Part shown: positions 8,937-17,150 of the stretch, one piece after another | How the letters are laid out: each line of letters begins with the position of its first letter | Position numbering within the stretch: the stretch's first letter is position 1 | Made by a program: the position numbers and the translations under genes | Assembly: GCF_900119165.1 (NCBI RefSeq) | Contig: NZ_FPJG01000006.1 | Span: 6,634,001 to 6,698,000 of the forward strand | DNA from: Amycolatopsis australiensis | GTDB taxonomy: Bacteria > Actinomycetota > Actinomycetes > Mycobacteriales > Pseudonocardiaceae | Length of the DNA stretch: 64,000 nucleotides | Reading direction: 5' to 3' | The notes under the pieces: model-generated | Told to the model about the DNA's origin: nothing | The model's database searches: none | Seen by the model: the letters and a program-made list of their open reading frames with translations, nothing else

Positions 8937-9677
8937 TCAGGAATCCAGCACCTCGGCGACGAACCGCTCGGCGACCTCGCGCAGCTTGACGTTCTGTTCC
9001 TGCGATCGCTTGACCAGCATGTCGAACGCTTCTTTTTCGGAGATGCGATGCACAGCCATCAGCATGCCCTTCGCCTGGTCGATGACGGCTCGCGAGCTCA
9101 GCGCGGTGCGCAGCTGGCCGACGGTTTCTCGGGCGCTCACGTAACGGCGAGCGCCGCGCAGGGCCGCCTCGGCCGCGGTGGTGTACAGCTCCAGCAGCGC
9201 CGCGTCCAGTGCGCCGAACCCGTCGCCGCCGGCGCCGTAGAGGTTGAGCGAGCCCTGGTACTCGCTGTCGATGAACAACGGCGCGGACAGGAAACTGGCC
9301 ACCGACGCTCCCTCGGCCGCGGCGGCGAACTCCGGCCACCGGCGGGCCGCCTCGCGCACCTTGACCCGCTGGATCGTTCCGGTGCGCGCAGCCTCCAGGC
9401 ACGGGCCCTCACCGGCGTCGTACTGGGCCTGATCGATCCGGCGAGCCACGTCGCCGGTCGCCGTCGCGGTGGAGTACCCGCCGTCGCGCAGCAAGGTGAT
9501 GCTGGCCATCTCGGCGTCCGGCACCGCCTGGACCACCTGCAGGCACACCCGCTGAAGGACCACCGACAAGTCTTCGTCCTGCTCGAGGATGGCGGTCAGA
9601 CCTTCCAAGGCGCCCGTGACGTCGTCGACCCGCCGGACGACATCCGGTTCGGCAAGGTGATCCTGTGACTTGTTCAT
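8937..9677 (-). CDS. GAF-ANTAR regulator
   Basis: A 246-residue protein. N-terminal helix DDVTGALEGLTAILEQ, GAF domain with GEGPCLEAARTG and AARRWPEFA, and an ANTAR domain beginning SRAVIDQAKGMLMAVHRIS and ending with KLREVAERFV. It is convergent with 8179-8916. A perfect 15-bp tandem duplication lies about 25-55 bp upstream of its start (9703-9732), probably in its 5' leader. Confidence 0.88.
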   Translation of the reverse strand: MNKSQDHLAEPDVVRRVDDVTGALEGLTAILEQDEDLSVVLQRVCLQVVQAVPDAEMASITLLRDGGYSTATATGDVARRIDQAQYDAGEGPCLEAARTGTIQRVKVREAARRWPEFAAAAEGASVASFLSAPLFIDSEYQGSLNLYGAGGDGFGALDAALLELYTTAAEAALRGARRYVSARETVGQLRTALSSRAVIDQAKGMLMAVHRISEKEAFDMLVKRSQEQNVKLREVAERFVAEVLDS

Positions 9678-9702
9678 CGCCTGGCCTCCGCTCGCTGTGG
9701 TC

Positions 9703-9732
9703 GTCCTGAAGCTTCGCGTCCTGAAGCTTCGC
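9703..9732. repeat. 15-bp perfect tandem duplication
   Basis: The unit GTCCTGAAGCTTCGC occurs twice head to tail. It sits upstream of the start of the minus-strand GAF-ANTAR gene, so a regulatory role is possible; it may equally be a recent slippage event. Confidence 0.8.
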
Positions 9733-10253
9733 CCAGGCAGCCACGTAGTTCCAGCCGGGCCGGGAACCTCAAGATATCAAGCCGGAGCGGGCGAAGCCGA
9801 TCACCGGCCGACGGGTGACTCGCCGGCCGAAACCGGCGACGAGTGACCCGGCTCGGCGCCGGTCTCGTGTGGCAGCTTCACCGCGCGCCGCCGGCGCCGT
9901 CCGCTTTGGACAACGGCCGGTTGCGGCCGAGTCCGATCAGGACCTCCTCGGTTCGTCGCCGGACAGCGGTCGGCGCAGCCTGTCGAGCACGAGGTGATCA
10001 CGCCGTCGGGGCGGCACCAGGTCGGTCGCCCACCGGCTTTCGATCCAGGACGACCGTTGCCGCAACGTCGCCGAACGACGGTGGAAGCTCCGTCGGCGAT
10101 GCGCGGGTCCTGCTGTCCGCGCTGCCGTTGCCCACCCAGCGCTCGCCCGTATGCCGGGCGGAGTTTCCCGGTGGCCGGGTTTCGATTCCCGTCGCCCGAG
10201 TTACCCGGGGAAGTCAGGGGGTCTACCGTGGTCCTGGTGAGGAGGTGACCGCC
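9733..10253. other. intergenic stretch, no recognised gene
   Basis: About 520 bp between divergent genes. An ORF at 9994-10248 has no recognisable domain. Around 10165-10190 there is a T-loop-like string (GTTTCGATTCCC), but I could not fold a tRNA around it. The end carries GAGGAGG (10239-10245), the ribosome-binding site of the CheB gene. Confidence 0.4.
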
Positions 10254-11264
10254 GTGGCCTTCCAGCGCGATGTCGTCGTGGTCGGTGCCTCCGCCGGAGG
10301 CGTCGAAGCGCTGCGTCAGGTCGTGCGGTCGCTGTCGGCGGATCTTCCCGCCGCCGTTCTGGTGGTCATGCATCTCGCCCCGGGCGCGCCGACCGCGCTG
10401 CCGCAGATTCTCGGCCGGGCGGGGCCGTTGCGGGCGGTTGCGGCCGCGCACGCGGCGCCGCTGACCGCCGGGGTGATCCACGTGGCGCCACCCGATCACC
10501 ATCTGCTTCTCGACGACGGCGCGCTCATGCTCAGCCACGGCCCGACCGAAAACGGGCACCGGCCCGCGATCAACGCCACCTTCCGGTCCGCGGCGGTCGC
10601 CGCCGGGCCCCGCGTGATCGGCGTCATCCTTTCGGGTGCTCTCCACGACGGCGCCGCCGGCCTGGGGGCGATCGTGGAACGCGGCGGTCTGGCGATGGTG
10701 CAGGACCCTTCCGACGCGCTGTACCCGGGCATGCCCGAGAGCGCGCTCGCCCGCGTCACGACGGACCACGTCTACCCCGCCGACGTGCTCGGCAAGGTGC
10801 TCGACCGGCTGGTGCGCACGCCGGCGGATGCCGGGCCGGCCGAGCCGCCCGCGCCCACGCTGCTGCTGGAAGACCGCATCGCGCGGGACGGCGTCCGGCG
10901 GGGCGCCGTCGCCGAAGAACTCGCGGCCGCCGCATCCGGCTACAGCTGCCCGGACTGCCAGGGCGCCCTGCTCGAAGTCGGCGACCGGCCCGGCCAGTTC
11001 CGCTGCCGCATCGGTCACGCCTGGTCGGCCGAGGCCCTGCTCGGGGCGCGCGACATCGAACTGGAACGCGCGCTGTGGACGGCGTTGCGCTCGCTGGACG
11101 AGAAGGCCGCTCTCGCCCAGCGTATGGAGCGGGACGCCGCCGGTCGCGGGCACGCCGGCCTCACCGGCCGCTACGGCAGCACCGCCCGGGAATGCGCGAC
11201 CGCCGCGGAAAGACTGCGCCGGTTCCTGCTTTCCCTGTCCCAAGACATCGAGGCGAACCCGTGA
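10254..11264 (+). CDS. CheB-type methylesterase without receiver domain
   Basis: A 336-residue protein. The CheB catalytic domain (about 1-185) has the expected triad: Ser13 in GASAGG, His40 in VVMHLAP and Asp132 in LSGALHDGAAG. It lacks the N-terminal receiver domain of chemotaxis CheB. The C-terminal part has a zinc-ribbon-like CPDC...CRIGH segment (about 229-254), common in CheB proteins that partner with CheR-PAS proteins. The GTG at 10254 follows GAGGAGG; upstream in-frame codons look non-coding. Its stop overlaps the next gene (GTGA). With the CheR gene downstream it would form a methylation/demethylation pair acting on a signalling protein rather than a classical chemoreceptor. Confidence 0.88.
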   Translation: MAFQRDVVVVGASAGGVEALRQVVRSLSADLPAAVLVVMHLAPGAPTALPQILGRAGPLRAVAAAHAAPLTAGVIHVAPPDHHLLLDDGALMLSHGPTENGHRPAINATFRSAAVAAGPRVIGVILSGALHDGAAGLGAIVERGGLAMVQDPSDALYPGMPESALARVTTDHVYPADVLGKVLDRLVRTPADAGPAEPPAPTLLLEDRIARDGVRRGAVAEELAAAASGYSCPDCQGALLEVGDRPGQFRCRIGHAWSAEALLGARDIELERALWTALRSLDEKAALAQRMERDAAGRGHAGLTGRYGSTARECATAAERLRRFLLSLSQDIEANP

Positions 11265-11740
11265 ACACCGGAGGCGGCCTGCAGCTGGTACCGCAGTATC
11301 GGGCGGAGTCGACCGTGGCCACCTTGACCGGCACTCTTTCCCTGGCCACCTACCCCGAGCTGCGCGACAGCGTGCTCAAGATCGCCGCGGAGGCGCCGGA
11401 GAGCGTCATCGCCGACATCCAGGGGCTCGAGATCGACGACGACACCCTGATGACGGTGTTTTCGGTCATCGCCGCGCGGATCGGTGAATGGCCGGGGGTC
11501 CCGTTCGCGGTGGTGACCGACCGCGCGGATCACGTGGCACGCCTGTCGGCGCAGCTGGTGGACCGCTTCGTGGCGGTCCACGCGACGTCGCCGCGGCCGA
11601 GCGGGCGCGTGACCGGCCACCCCGCCGGCGGGCGGTGCAGCAGCTGGCCGCGTCACCGCAGGCCTCAGCGCTCGCCCGGTCGTTCGTCGGCCGGGTCTGC
11701 GCGGAGTGGGACGTGCCGGAACACGTCGAGGACGCTCTGA
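11261..11740 (+). CDS. STAS-domain protein, possibly the front half of a STAS-HATPase fusion
   Basis: The GTG overlaps the cheB stop. Residues 1-115 form a STAS-like fold (LTGTLSLATYPELRDSVLK, DIQGLEIDDDTLM). After about residue 110 the sequence becomes Arg/Ser/Pro-rich and looks out of frame, while the good coding signal moves to the next frame, which encodes the HATPase. Proteins with STAS followed by HATPase in one chain are known in actinomycetes, so a one-base indel near 11590 may have split a fusion gene. If there is no shift, the STAS protein ends at 11740. Confidence 0.65.
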   Translation: MNTGGGLQLVPQYRAESTVATLTGTLSLATYPELRDSVLKIAAEAPESVIADIQGLEIDDDTLMTVFSVIAARIGEWPGVPFAVVTDRADHVARLSAQLVDRFVAVHATSPRPSGRVTGHPAGGRCSSWPRHRRPQRSPGRSSAGSARSGTCRNTSRTL

Positions 11741-12021
11741 TGATCGCGACCGAGCTGGTGGAAAACGCGATCCGGCACACGACGTCGACCCCGCGGCTGC
11801 GGCTGGAGCTGCGCCGCGGCGTCTTCACCGTCGCGGTGGCCGATGACGACCCGCGGCCCGCCGTGCTGTTCGAGCTGCCCAGGCCCGGGCACGGTCTCGG
11901 ACTGCGGCTGGTCGCCCAGACCTCGCGGGTCTGGGGGTGCAGCGGGTCCTGGACTGGCGGCAAGGTCGTCTGGGCCGTGCTGGCGCGGCGCCGCCGCTCC
12001 TCCCGCGTTCGGGGCCGGTAG
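11635..12021 (+). CDS. HATPase anti-sigma factor (RsbW-like serine kinase)
   Basis: A GHKL/HATPase_c domain: N-box ATELVENAIRHT, G1-type DDDPRPAV, and G2-type GHGLGLRLVAQTSRVWG. Such proteins bind sigma factors and phosphorylate STAS antagonists. The frame is open from 11488; GTG at 11635 begins VQQLAASPQASALARSFV, which is where the family homology starts. It overlaps the STAS ORF and may be fused to it (see that entry). It lies directly upstream of the CheR gene. Confidence 0.75.
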   Translation: MQQLAASPQASALARSFVGRVCAEWDVPEHVEDALMIATELVENAIRHTTSTPRLRLELRRGVFTVAVADDDPRPAVLFELPRPGHGLGLRLVAQTSRVWGCSGSWTGGKVVWAVLARRRRSSRVRGR

Positions 12022-12022
12022 C

Positions 12023-13882
12023 GTGCGGAACGTGACGGAGTCCCAGCCGGAAGACGACGGCGAGTTCGAATCGGTCCTCGCCTACCTCAAGGAGTCGCGA
12101 GGCTTCGACTTCACCGGCTACAAGCGCAGCAGCCTGCGCCGGCGGGTGCAGCGCCGGATGGCCCAGGCCGGTGCCGAGAACTACGGCGACTACATCGACC
12201 AGCTGCAGGTCAACGCCGACGAGTTCGTCGCGCTGTTCAACACCATCCTGATCAACGTCACCGGGTTCTTCCGCGATCCCGAGGCCTGGGACTACCTGCG
12301 TGAGCAAGTGATCCCGGCCCTGCTGGCCGAGCGCAGCCCGGAGGAGCCGATCCGGGTGTGGAGCGCCGGCTGCGCCGCCGGCCAGGAGGCCTACAGCCTC
12401 GCCATCGCGTTCGCCGACGCCATCGGTGTCGACGCGTTCCGGCAGCGCGTCAAGATCTACGCGACCGACGTCGACGAAGAGGCCCTTGCCCAGGCCCGGC
12501 ACGCCGCCTACACCCCGGCCGAGGTCGAAGGGCTGCCCGAAGACAAGCTGGAGCAGTACTTCGAGCTGCAGGGCAGCCGGTACTGGTTCCGCAAGGACCT
12601 GCGCCGCTCGGTGATCTTCGGCCGCAACGACCTGGTCCAGGACGCCCCGATCTCGCGGATCGACCTGCTCGTCTGCCGCAACACGCTGATGTACTTCAAC
12701 GCCGAGACGCAGACGAAGATCCTCGAGCGGTTCCACTTCACGCTGGCCCAGCGCGGGCTCATGTTCCTGGGCAAGGCCGAGATGCTGCTCAGCCACACCC
12801 GCATCTTCGAGCCGCTCGATCTCAAGCGGCGCGTGTTCCGCAAGGTGGCCGGCACTCCTTCCGGCTACAGCCATTTCGTGTCCCCCGGCCTGCCCGCGCG
12901 CCGATCGATCGACATGTCGGGTCTGGACGAGCTGCGCGAGCAGGCCTTCTCGGCCAGCCCGGTGGCCCAGCTGGTGGTGACCGGCGACGAGGTGGTCGCC
13001 CTGATCAACCAGCAGGCGGAGATCTCGTTCGCGCTCACCGACCGCGACATCGGACGCAAGCTGTGGGACCTCGACGTGTCCTACCGGCCGGTCGCGTTGC
13101 GCCCGTACGTCGAGCAGGCCCGGCTGGAACGGCGGTCGCTGCGCATCAAGGACGTCGAGTGGCGGCGCGCGGGCGACACGGTCTGGTACGAGGTGCACGT
13201 CAACCCGCTGGTGAGCCGGGACAAGAGCCTGCTCGGCGTGTCGGTGGTGTTCCACGACGTCAGCTGGGCGCGCCTGCTCCTGCTGGAGCTCGAGCACACC
13301 AACCGCCGCCTCGAGTCCGCCTACGAAGAACTCCAGTCGACCAACGAGGAACTCGAAACCACCAACGAAGAGCTCCAGTCCACAGTGGAAGAACTGGAAA
13401 CGACCAACGAAGAGCTCCAGTCCACCAACGAAGAGCTCGAGACCATGAACGAGGAACTGCAGTCGACCAACGACGAGCTGCAGACCATCAACGACGCGCT
13501 GCGCGACCGCAGCGTCGAACTCGACGAGCTGAACGACTTCCTCGAATCCGTGCTGACCTCGATCCAGGCCGGGATCGTCGTGGTCGACACCGAAATGCGG
13601 ATCAAGGCCTGGAACCGCGGCGCCGAGGACCTGTGGGGCGTGCGCCGGGAGGAGGCCGAGGGCACCCACCTGCTCAACCTCGACATCGGGCTGCCGCTCA
13701 CCGAGCTGCGGCCGGCCGTGCGTGATGCCCTCGCCGACGCCGACTTCCAGACCGAGCTGACGCTGAGCGCGATCAACCGACGGGGCCGGGCCGCGGTCGT
13801 CCGGCTGCTGTGCAGCGCCCTGCGGTCCGCCGGCGGGCAGAGCCAGGGAGCCTTGCTGCTCATGGAAGAAACGCAGCCCTGA
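12023..13882 (+). CDS. CheR-type methyltransferase with coiled coil and PAS domains
   Basis: A 619-residue protein. Residues about 5-275 are CheR: an N-terminal helical domain (KRSSLRRRVQRRM), the SAM-binding WSAGCAAGQEAYSLAI and DLLVCRNTLMYF. A first PAS-like domain follows (about 300-415). A long heptad coiled coil comes next (about 425-505, repeats of EELQSTNEELET), then a second PAS domain (about 515-615, IVVVDTEMRIKAWNRGAEDLWG). This architecture is typical of CheR/PAS proteins that work with the stand-alone CheB upstream in stress or surface signalling. The start is GTG 12023; GTG 12032 is an alternative. Confidence 0.9.
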   Translation: MRNVTESQPEDDGEFESVLAYLKESRGFDFTGYKRSSLRRRVQRRMAQAGAENYGDYIDQLQVNADEFVALFNTILINVTGFFRDPEAWDYLREQVIPALLAERSPEEPIRVWSAGCAAGQEAYSLAIAFADAIGVDAFRQRVKIYATDVDEEALAQARHAAYTPAEVEGLPEDKLEQYFELQGSRYWFRKDLRRSVIFGRNDLVQDAPISRIDLLVCRNTLMYFNAETQTKILERFHFTLAQRGLMFLGKAEMLLSHTRIFEPLDLKRRVFRKVAGTPSGYSHFVSPGLPARRSIDMSGLDELREQAFSASPVAQLVVTGDEVVALINQQAEISFALTDRDIGRKLWDLDVSYRPVALRPYVEQARLERRSLRIKDVEWRRAGDTVWYEVHVNPLVSRDKSLLGVSVVFHDVSWARLLLLELEHTNRRLESAYEELQSTNEELETTNEELQSTVEELETTNEELQSTNEELETMNEELQSTNDELQTINDALRDRSVELDELNDFLESVLTSIQAGIVVVDTEMRIKAWNRGAEDLWGVRREEAEGTHLLNLDIGLPLTELRPAVRDALADADFQTELTLSAINRRGRAAVVRLLCSALRSAGGQSQGALLLMEETQP

Positions 13883-13973
13883 GGCGGTGTCCAGCACGCC
13901 AGCGGCGAGTAGCTTGAGGCCATGGACACCCAGCGCCGGTCCGGTGCCCGCCGACGTGCGCCGTAATGGCGCC

Positions 13974-14143
13974 ATGGCCGATGACACGCCCGGCCCGCCA
14001 CGATCGCCGAGCGTGCCGACCTGCGTGATCCGGGCTGGGCCTGCGCATCGTCGCCCACACCGCGAAGACGTGGGGCAGCAGCCGCCGGTGGTCGGGGTGA
14101 CCCGGTCGTCTGGGCCACCCTCGCCTCCACCCACGGCACCTGA
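13974..14143 (+). pseudogene. remnant of an RsbW-like HATPase gene
   Basis: Reading across frames gives the end of an anti-sigma HATPase: ADDTPGPP, then AERADLRDPG, then GLRIVAHTAKTWGSS, then GDPVVWATLAST and a TGA at 14141. This parallels the C-terminus of the intact HATPase at 11635-12021 (GLGLRLVAQTSRVWG...VVWAVLA). At least two frame changes are needed and no N-terminus is present. It lies between the CheR gene and the next STAS gene, the usual place for a switch-protein kinase. Confidence 0.6.
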
Positions 14144-14177
14144 TGTGCCCGAGGACCCGGCGAGGCAAAATGACCGC

Positions 14178-14549
14178 GTGACCTTTCGCCATCCCGAGGA
14201 ACGCCCCGCCGACGCGCGAGACGAGCTGACGGTGTCTGTGCGCTCGCTCGACGGCGCGCGGATAGTCGCCGCCGAAGGCACCGTCGACCTGCACACCGCG
14301 GGCCAGCTGACCGACGCGATCACCGCCGCGCTGGCGCACCAGCCCACCCGGCTGGTCATCGACCTGACCGCCGTGCGCTTCCTCTCCGCCGCGGGTCTGC
14401 ACGTCCTGCTCAAAGCCGACCACGCCGCCGGCGACCGCACCCAGGTCAAGGTCGTCGCGACCGGCCCGGCCCTGCACACAATCACCCTCACCGCCCTCGA
14501 CCGAGTCCTGGCCGTCCACCCGACACTGGCCGACGCGACGGGCCACTGA
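14178..14549 (+). CDS. STAS anti-sigma-factor antagonist
   Basis: A 123-residue STAS protein starting at GTG 14178. It shows an N-terminal strand (ARIVAAEGTVDLHTAGQLT), the core strand LVIDLTAVRFLSAAGLHVLL and the C-terminal VHPTLADA. The phosphorylation-loop serine is present as LSAAGL. The upstream in-frame stretch from 13887 is non-coding by composition and covers the HATPase remnant. It probably once formed a switch pair with that decayed gene. Confidence 0.8.
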   Translation: MTFRHPEERPADARDELTVSVRSLDGARIVAAEGTVDLHTAGQLTDAITAALAHQPTRLVIDLTAVRFLSAAGLHVLLKADHAAGDRTQVKVVATGPALHTITLTALDRVLAVHPTLADATGH

Positions 14550-14756
14550 TCCCTGGCCGGACTCCCCTCATTCCCGAGAACCGATCCGCACACCGTGATC
14601 GATCCGCTCGGCCGCCGTTGGAGCTACCACGGAAAGACCGGCCGCGCTGACGCCGCGTCAGCAGCAGACGTGCGCCCCGCTCCCCGGCGGTGCCGCGGAA
14701 GCAGCCGATACCGGCGGAGGACCGATAACCACCGCGACTTCCCGACGCCCGCGCCG

Positions 14757-14960
14757 ATGAGGCGCCCGACGCCACCACCACTGCCCGAGACCGGCTTCGA
14801 CCTCACGCGCGACCAGCGCTACCACGGTGCCCGCGTGGTGGCCTCGGCGGCGAACGACGCCGAGGACTGCGCCTTGCTGCTCGCCGTGCTCGGCCTCGAA
14901 CCCGCCGACGGGATGGCGGAGCCACCACCGCTCCCGCGTCCCGGCCTGCCAGGCGGATGA
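14757..14960 (+). CDS. small conserved hypothetical protein
   Basis: A 67-residue ORF with a Pro-rich start, a central helix GARVVASAANDAEDCALLLAVLGL and a Pro-rich end. The 'A-ND/A-EDC-LLL-LGL' pattern resembles small actinobacterial proteins of unknown function, but I cannot assign a named family. No strong ribosome-binding site was seen; the frame is open upstream to 14595. Confidence 0.4.
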   Translation: MRRPTPPPLPETGFDLTRDQRYHGARVVASAANDAEDCALLLAVLGLEPADGMAEPPPLPRPGLPGG

Positions 14961-15065
14961 GCACCAGAGCCGTCCACATCGGACGCGTCACCGCCGCTGA
15001 TTCTGCCCGCGCACCCGCCACCCGCTGAGTGCGCATCGCCGGGAGCAGCCCTGCCGGGATCCACG

Positions 15066-15400
15066 ATGTCGGCCATGTTTCATGGCAACGACGACCGCGA
15101 GCTGGCCGCACGCACGGCGGCGGCCCACACCGGAGCGCTCGTCGGAGACGACGGGACCATCGACGCGGTCTTCCGCGACCTCGGGGTCATCCGGATCGAC
15201 GCCATCGAGGACATGCTGGTCACCGCGGGCACCGCCGCGCACCTCGGGCAGCTGGCGCGTCCCGGCTTCGGCGTGGTGTCGATCTCCGGCGGGCCCGCAA
15301 CATCCTTGCCGACCGCGCCGAGGACTTGGGCGCCGAGCTGCCATGTCTACGCAGACAGGTCGGCGAAGCCAAGACCAGGGACGGTCGTTGGGCACCAGGC
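15066..15400 (+). pseudogene. fragment of NDP-forming acyl-CoA synthetase
   Basis: The frame from 15066 encodes AARTAAAHTGALVGDDG, FRDLGVIRIDAIEDML and GFGVVSISGG, matching the CoA-ligase core of NDP-forming acetyl-CoA synthetase/succinyl-CoA-ligase-like proteins. After about 15295 the homology continues in another frame (NILADRAEDLGAELPCL). The N-terminal CoA-binding and C-terminal ATP-grasp domains are absent. It is a short relic of a gene normally about 700 residues long. Confidence 0.65.
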
Positions 15401-15610
15401 CAGCCATGTCATCCAGTGGACGCGGCTGATCCGCCGATCGGGATGACCACCACCGCCAGATAGCGCAGGTAGAAGCCGGGCCACAACACTTCATCGCCGG
15501 AGTCAACGCCCGCCTGCGTAGGACTGACCGGGGCGATCGTCGTCCAGGCCAGGTGTCCACGCGCCGTGGCAGGCCAACGTGGTCCCGACCAGCGGAACCC
15601 AAACACATAC

Positions 15611-15666
15611 GGTATTACTGAACTCAATTCACTATGTACTATCTACATTGATTGAGGTGAGGTGAC
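15611..15666 (+). promoter_or_regulatory. AT-rich promoter/operator ahead of marR
   Basis: This patch is strikingly AT-rich against its surroundings. CTCAAT at its left and ATTGAG near 15650 form outer arms of an imperfect inverted repeat around TATGTAC-like core sequence. GAGGTGAGG precedes the ATG of the MarR gene. MarR proteins usually bind such palindromes in their own promoter; that this one does is an inference. Confidence 0.5.
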
Positions 15667-16092
15667 ATGCCCGGAAACCCGGTCGAAGCGTTCGACATGG
15701 CGTTCCAGCTGGCGGCACGGCTGGGTGAGGCGATGCAGCGTGCCCTGGCCGAACGAGACCTCACGCCCAGCCGCGCAGAGGTGATTTACGTGCTTGCCCG
15801 CGACGGCGAGCTGGTACAGCGCGCGCTGGCCGAGGCTTTGGGCTGCACACCGCGGCACGTCACCGGTCTCATCGATCAGCTCGAGGGCGCCGGATTCGTT
15901 GAGCGGCGGGCACACCCCCACGACCGGCGGGCTACGGCGGTGCACCTCACCGACGACGGCGTCGCAACCGCGCAGTGGATGACCAAGAGCCGCCACGACG
16001 CGGCTCGCGCGATCCTCGGCGACGTCTCCGAGGCCGACCTGGCCGCGTTCCTCCGGGTCGTCGGCCTCATCCTCCGCGGCGTGACTGCGTGA
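15667..16092 (+). CDS. MarR-family transcriptional regulator
   Basis: A 141-residue winged-helix protein. The DNA-recognition helix region is LAEALGCTPRHVTGLIDQL, followed by the wing with GFVERRAHPHDRRATAVHLT, the classical MarR signature. Its stop overlaps the GTG of a flavin monooxygenase (GTGA), so the two are co-translated. It most likely represses this operon in response to a small aromatic or toxic compound. Confidence 0.9.
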   Translation: MPGNPVEAFDMAFQLAARLGEAMQRALAERDLTPSRAEVIYVLARDGELVQRALAEALGCTPRHVTGLIDQLEGAGFVERRAHPHDRRATAVHLTDDGVATAQWMTKSRHDAARAILGDVSEADLAAFLRVVGLILRGVTA

Positions 16093-17150
16093 ACGGCCAC
16101 GACGTCGCCGTTGTCGGCGGAGGGCAAGCCGGGCTCGCTCTTGGGCACGAGCTCGCGGCGGCCGGACTCGATTTCGTGATCCTCGACCGGGGCGACACCA
16201 TCGGCCATGTGTGGCGGGACCGCTGGACGTCCCTGCGGCTGTTCACCCCGGCCCGATACGCGGCGCTGCCGGGTCTGCCCTTTCCCGCCGCTCCCGACTC
16301 CTATCCCGGCAAAGACCAGGTCGCCGACTACCTCAGCGCCTACGCGACCACGTTCGGCCTCCCGGTCCGCACCGGCACCACCGTCACCGAGCTCACGCGG
16401 GAGGACAACGGCTTCCGCCTCGCGACCTCCGCCGGCCTGCTCCGGGCACGGCAGGTGGTGGCCGCCACCGGCCCGTTCCAGACGGCGCGGATTCCCTCCT
16501 GCGCGGCCGGGTTTGCACCGCAAGTCCTCCAGCAGCACAGCAGCGGGTACCGGAACCCGACCGTCTTCCACGGCCGCCGAGTACTCGTCACCGGCGGCGG
16601 CAACTCCGGCTTCCAGATCGCCGCCGAACTGGCTGCCGATGTGGCCGTCGGCGCGGTGACGCTGGCGATCGGCACCCATAACGTCTGCGTCCCCCAGCGG
16701 ATCCTCGGTCGCGACATCTTCTGGTGGCAGACTCGTACCGGGTTGGTCACCGCTCCCGCCGAGTCCCGCCGCGGTCGCTGGATGCGCCGCGGCGATGGCA
16801 CCGTGATCGGCAACTCGCGCCGAGCCCTTCGCCGCCGCGGCATCGACTTCCGGCCTCGGCTCATCGAGGCGTACGGCTCCACCGCGGTGTTCGCTGACGG
16901 GCAGGCCACGGACGTCGACGCGGTCGTCTGGGCAACCGGCTTCCGTCGCGACCACACGTGGGTCGGCATCCCCGACGCGCTTGACGGCCGCGAACTCAGA
17001 CAGCACAAGGGTGTGACGCCGGTGCCCGGCCTGTACACCCTCGGCCTCCCTTGGCAACGTACCGCGGGCTCTGCGCTTATCGGCTTCGTCGGCGACGACG
17101 CGGCGCAGCTGACACGTCACATTCTCACTTACCGTCGCAAAGTACTGTGA
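16089..17150 (+). CDS. FAD/NAD(P)-dependent flavin monooxygenase-like oxidoreductase
   Basis: A 353-residue CzcO/FMO-like protein. The FAD-binding GGGQAGL motif is at about residue 9, WRDRW...LRLFTPARY follows, and the NADPH-binding VTGGGNSGFQIAAEL motif lies near residue 160. A late VVWATGFRRD motif matches the FMO ATG box. It would oxygenate a small-molecule substrate; the substrate is not deducible. It overlaps marR upstream and the next ORF downstream by 4 bp each, forming a tight three-gene operon. Confidence 0.85.
   Translation: MNGHDVAVVGGGQAGLALGHELAAAGLDFVILDRGDTIGHVWRDRWTSLRLFTPARYAALPGLPFPAAPDSYPGKDQVADYLSAYATTFGLPVRTGTTVTELTREDNGFRLATSAGLLRARQVVAATGPFQTARIPSCAAGFAPQVLQQHSSGYRNPTVFHGRRVLVTGGGNSGFQIAAELAADVAVGAVTLAIGTHNVCVPQRILGRDIFWWQTRTGLVTAPAESRRGRWMRRGDGTVIGNSRRALRRRGIDFRPRLIEAYGSTAVFADGQATDVDAVVWATGFRRDHTWVGIPDALDGRELRQHKGVTPVPGLYTLGLPWQRTAGSALIGFVGDDAAQLTRHILTYRRKVL

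Noticed and set aside
10150..10200. possible tRNA T-loop (GTTTCGATTCCC)
   Set aside because: No acceptor, D or anticodon arms could be folded around it.
11825..14593. 922-residue minus-strand ORF opposite the CheR/PAS gene
   Set aside because: It mirrors the repetitive coiled-coil coding sequence, has no recognised domain and no ribosome-binding site. It is a high-GC antisense shadow.
15409..15627. 72-residue minus-strand ORF ahead of the MarR promoter
   Set aside because: It has one hydrophobic stretch but no family, no ribosome-binding site and overlaps the acyl-CoA synthetase relic.
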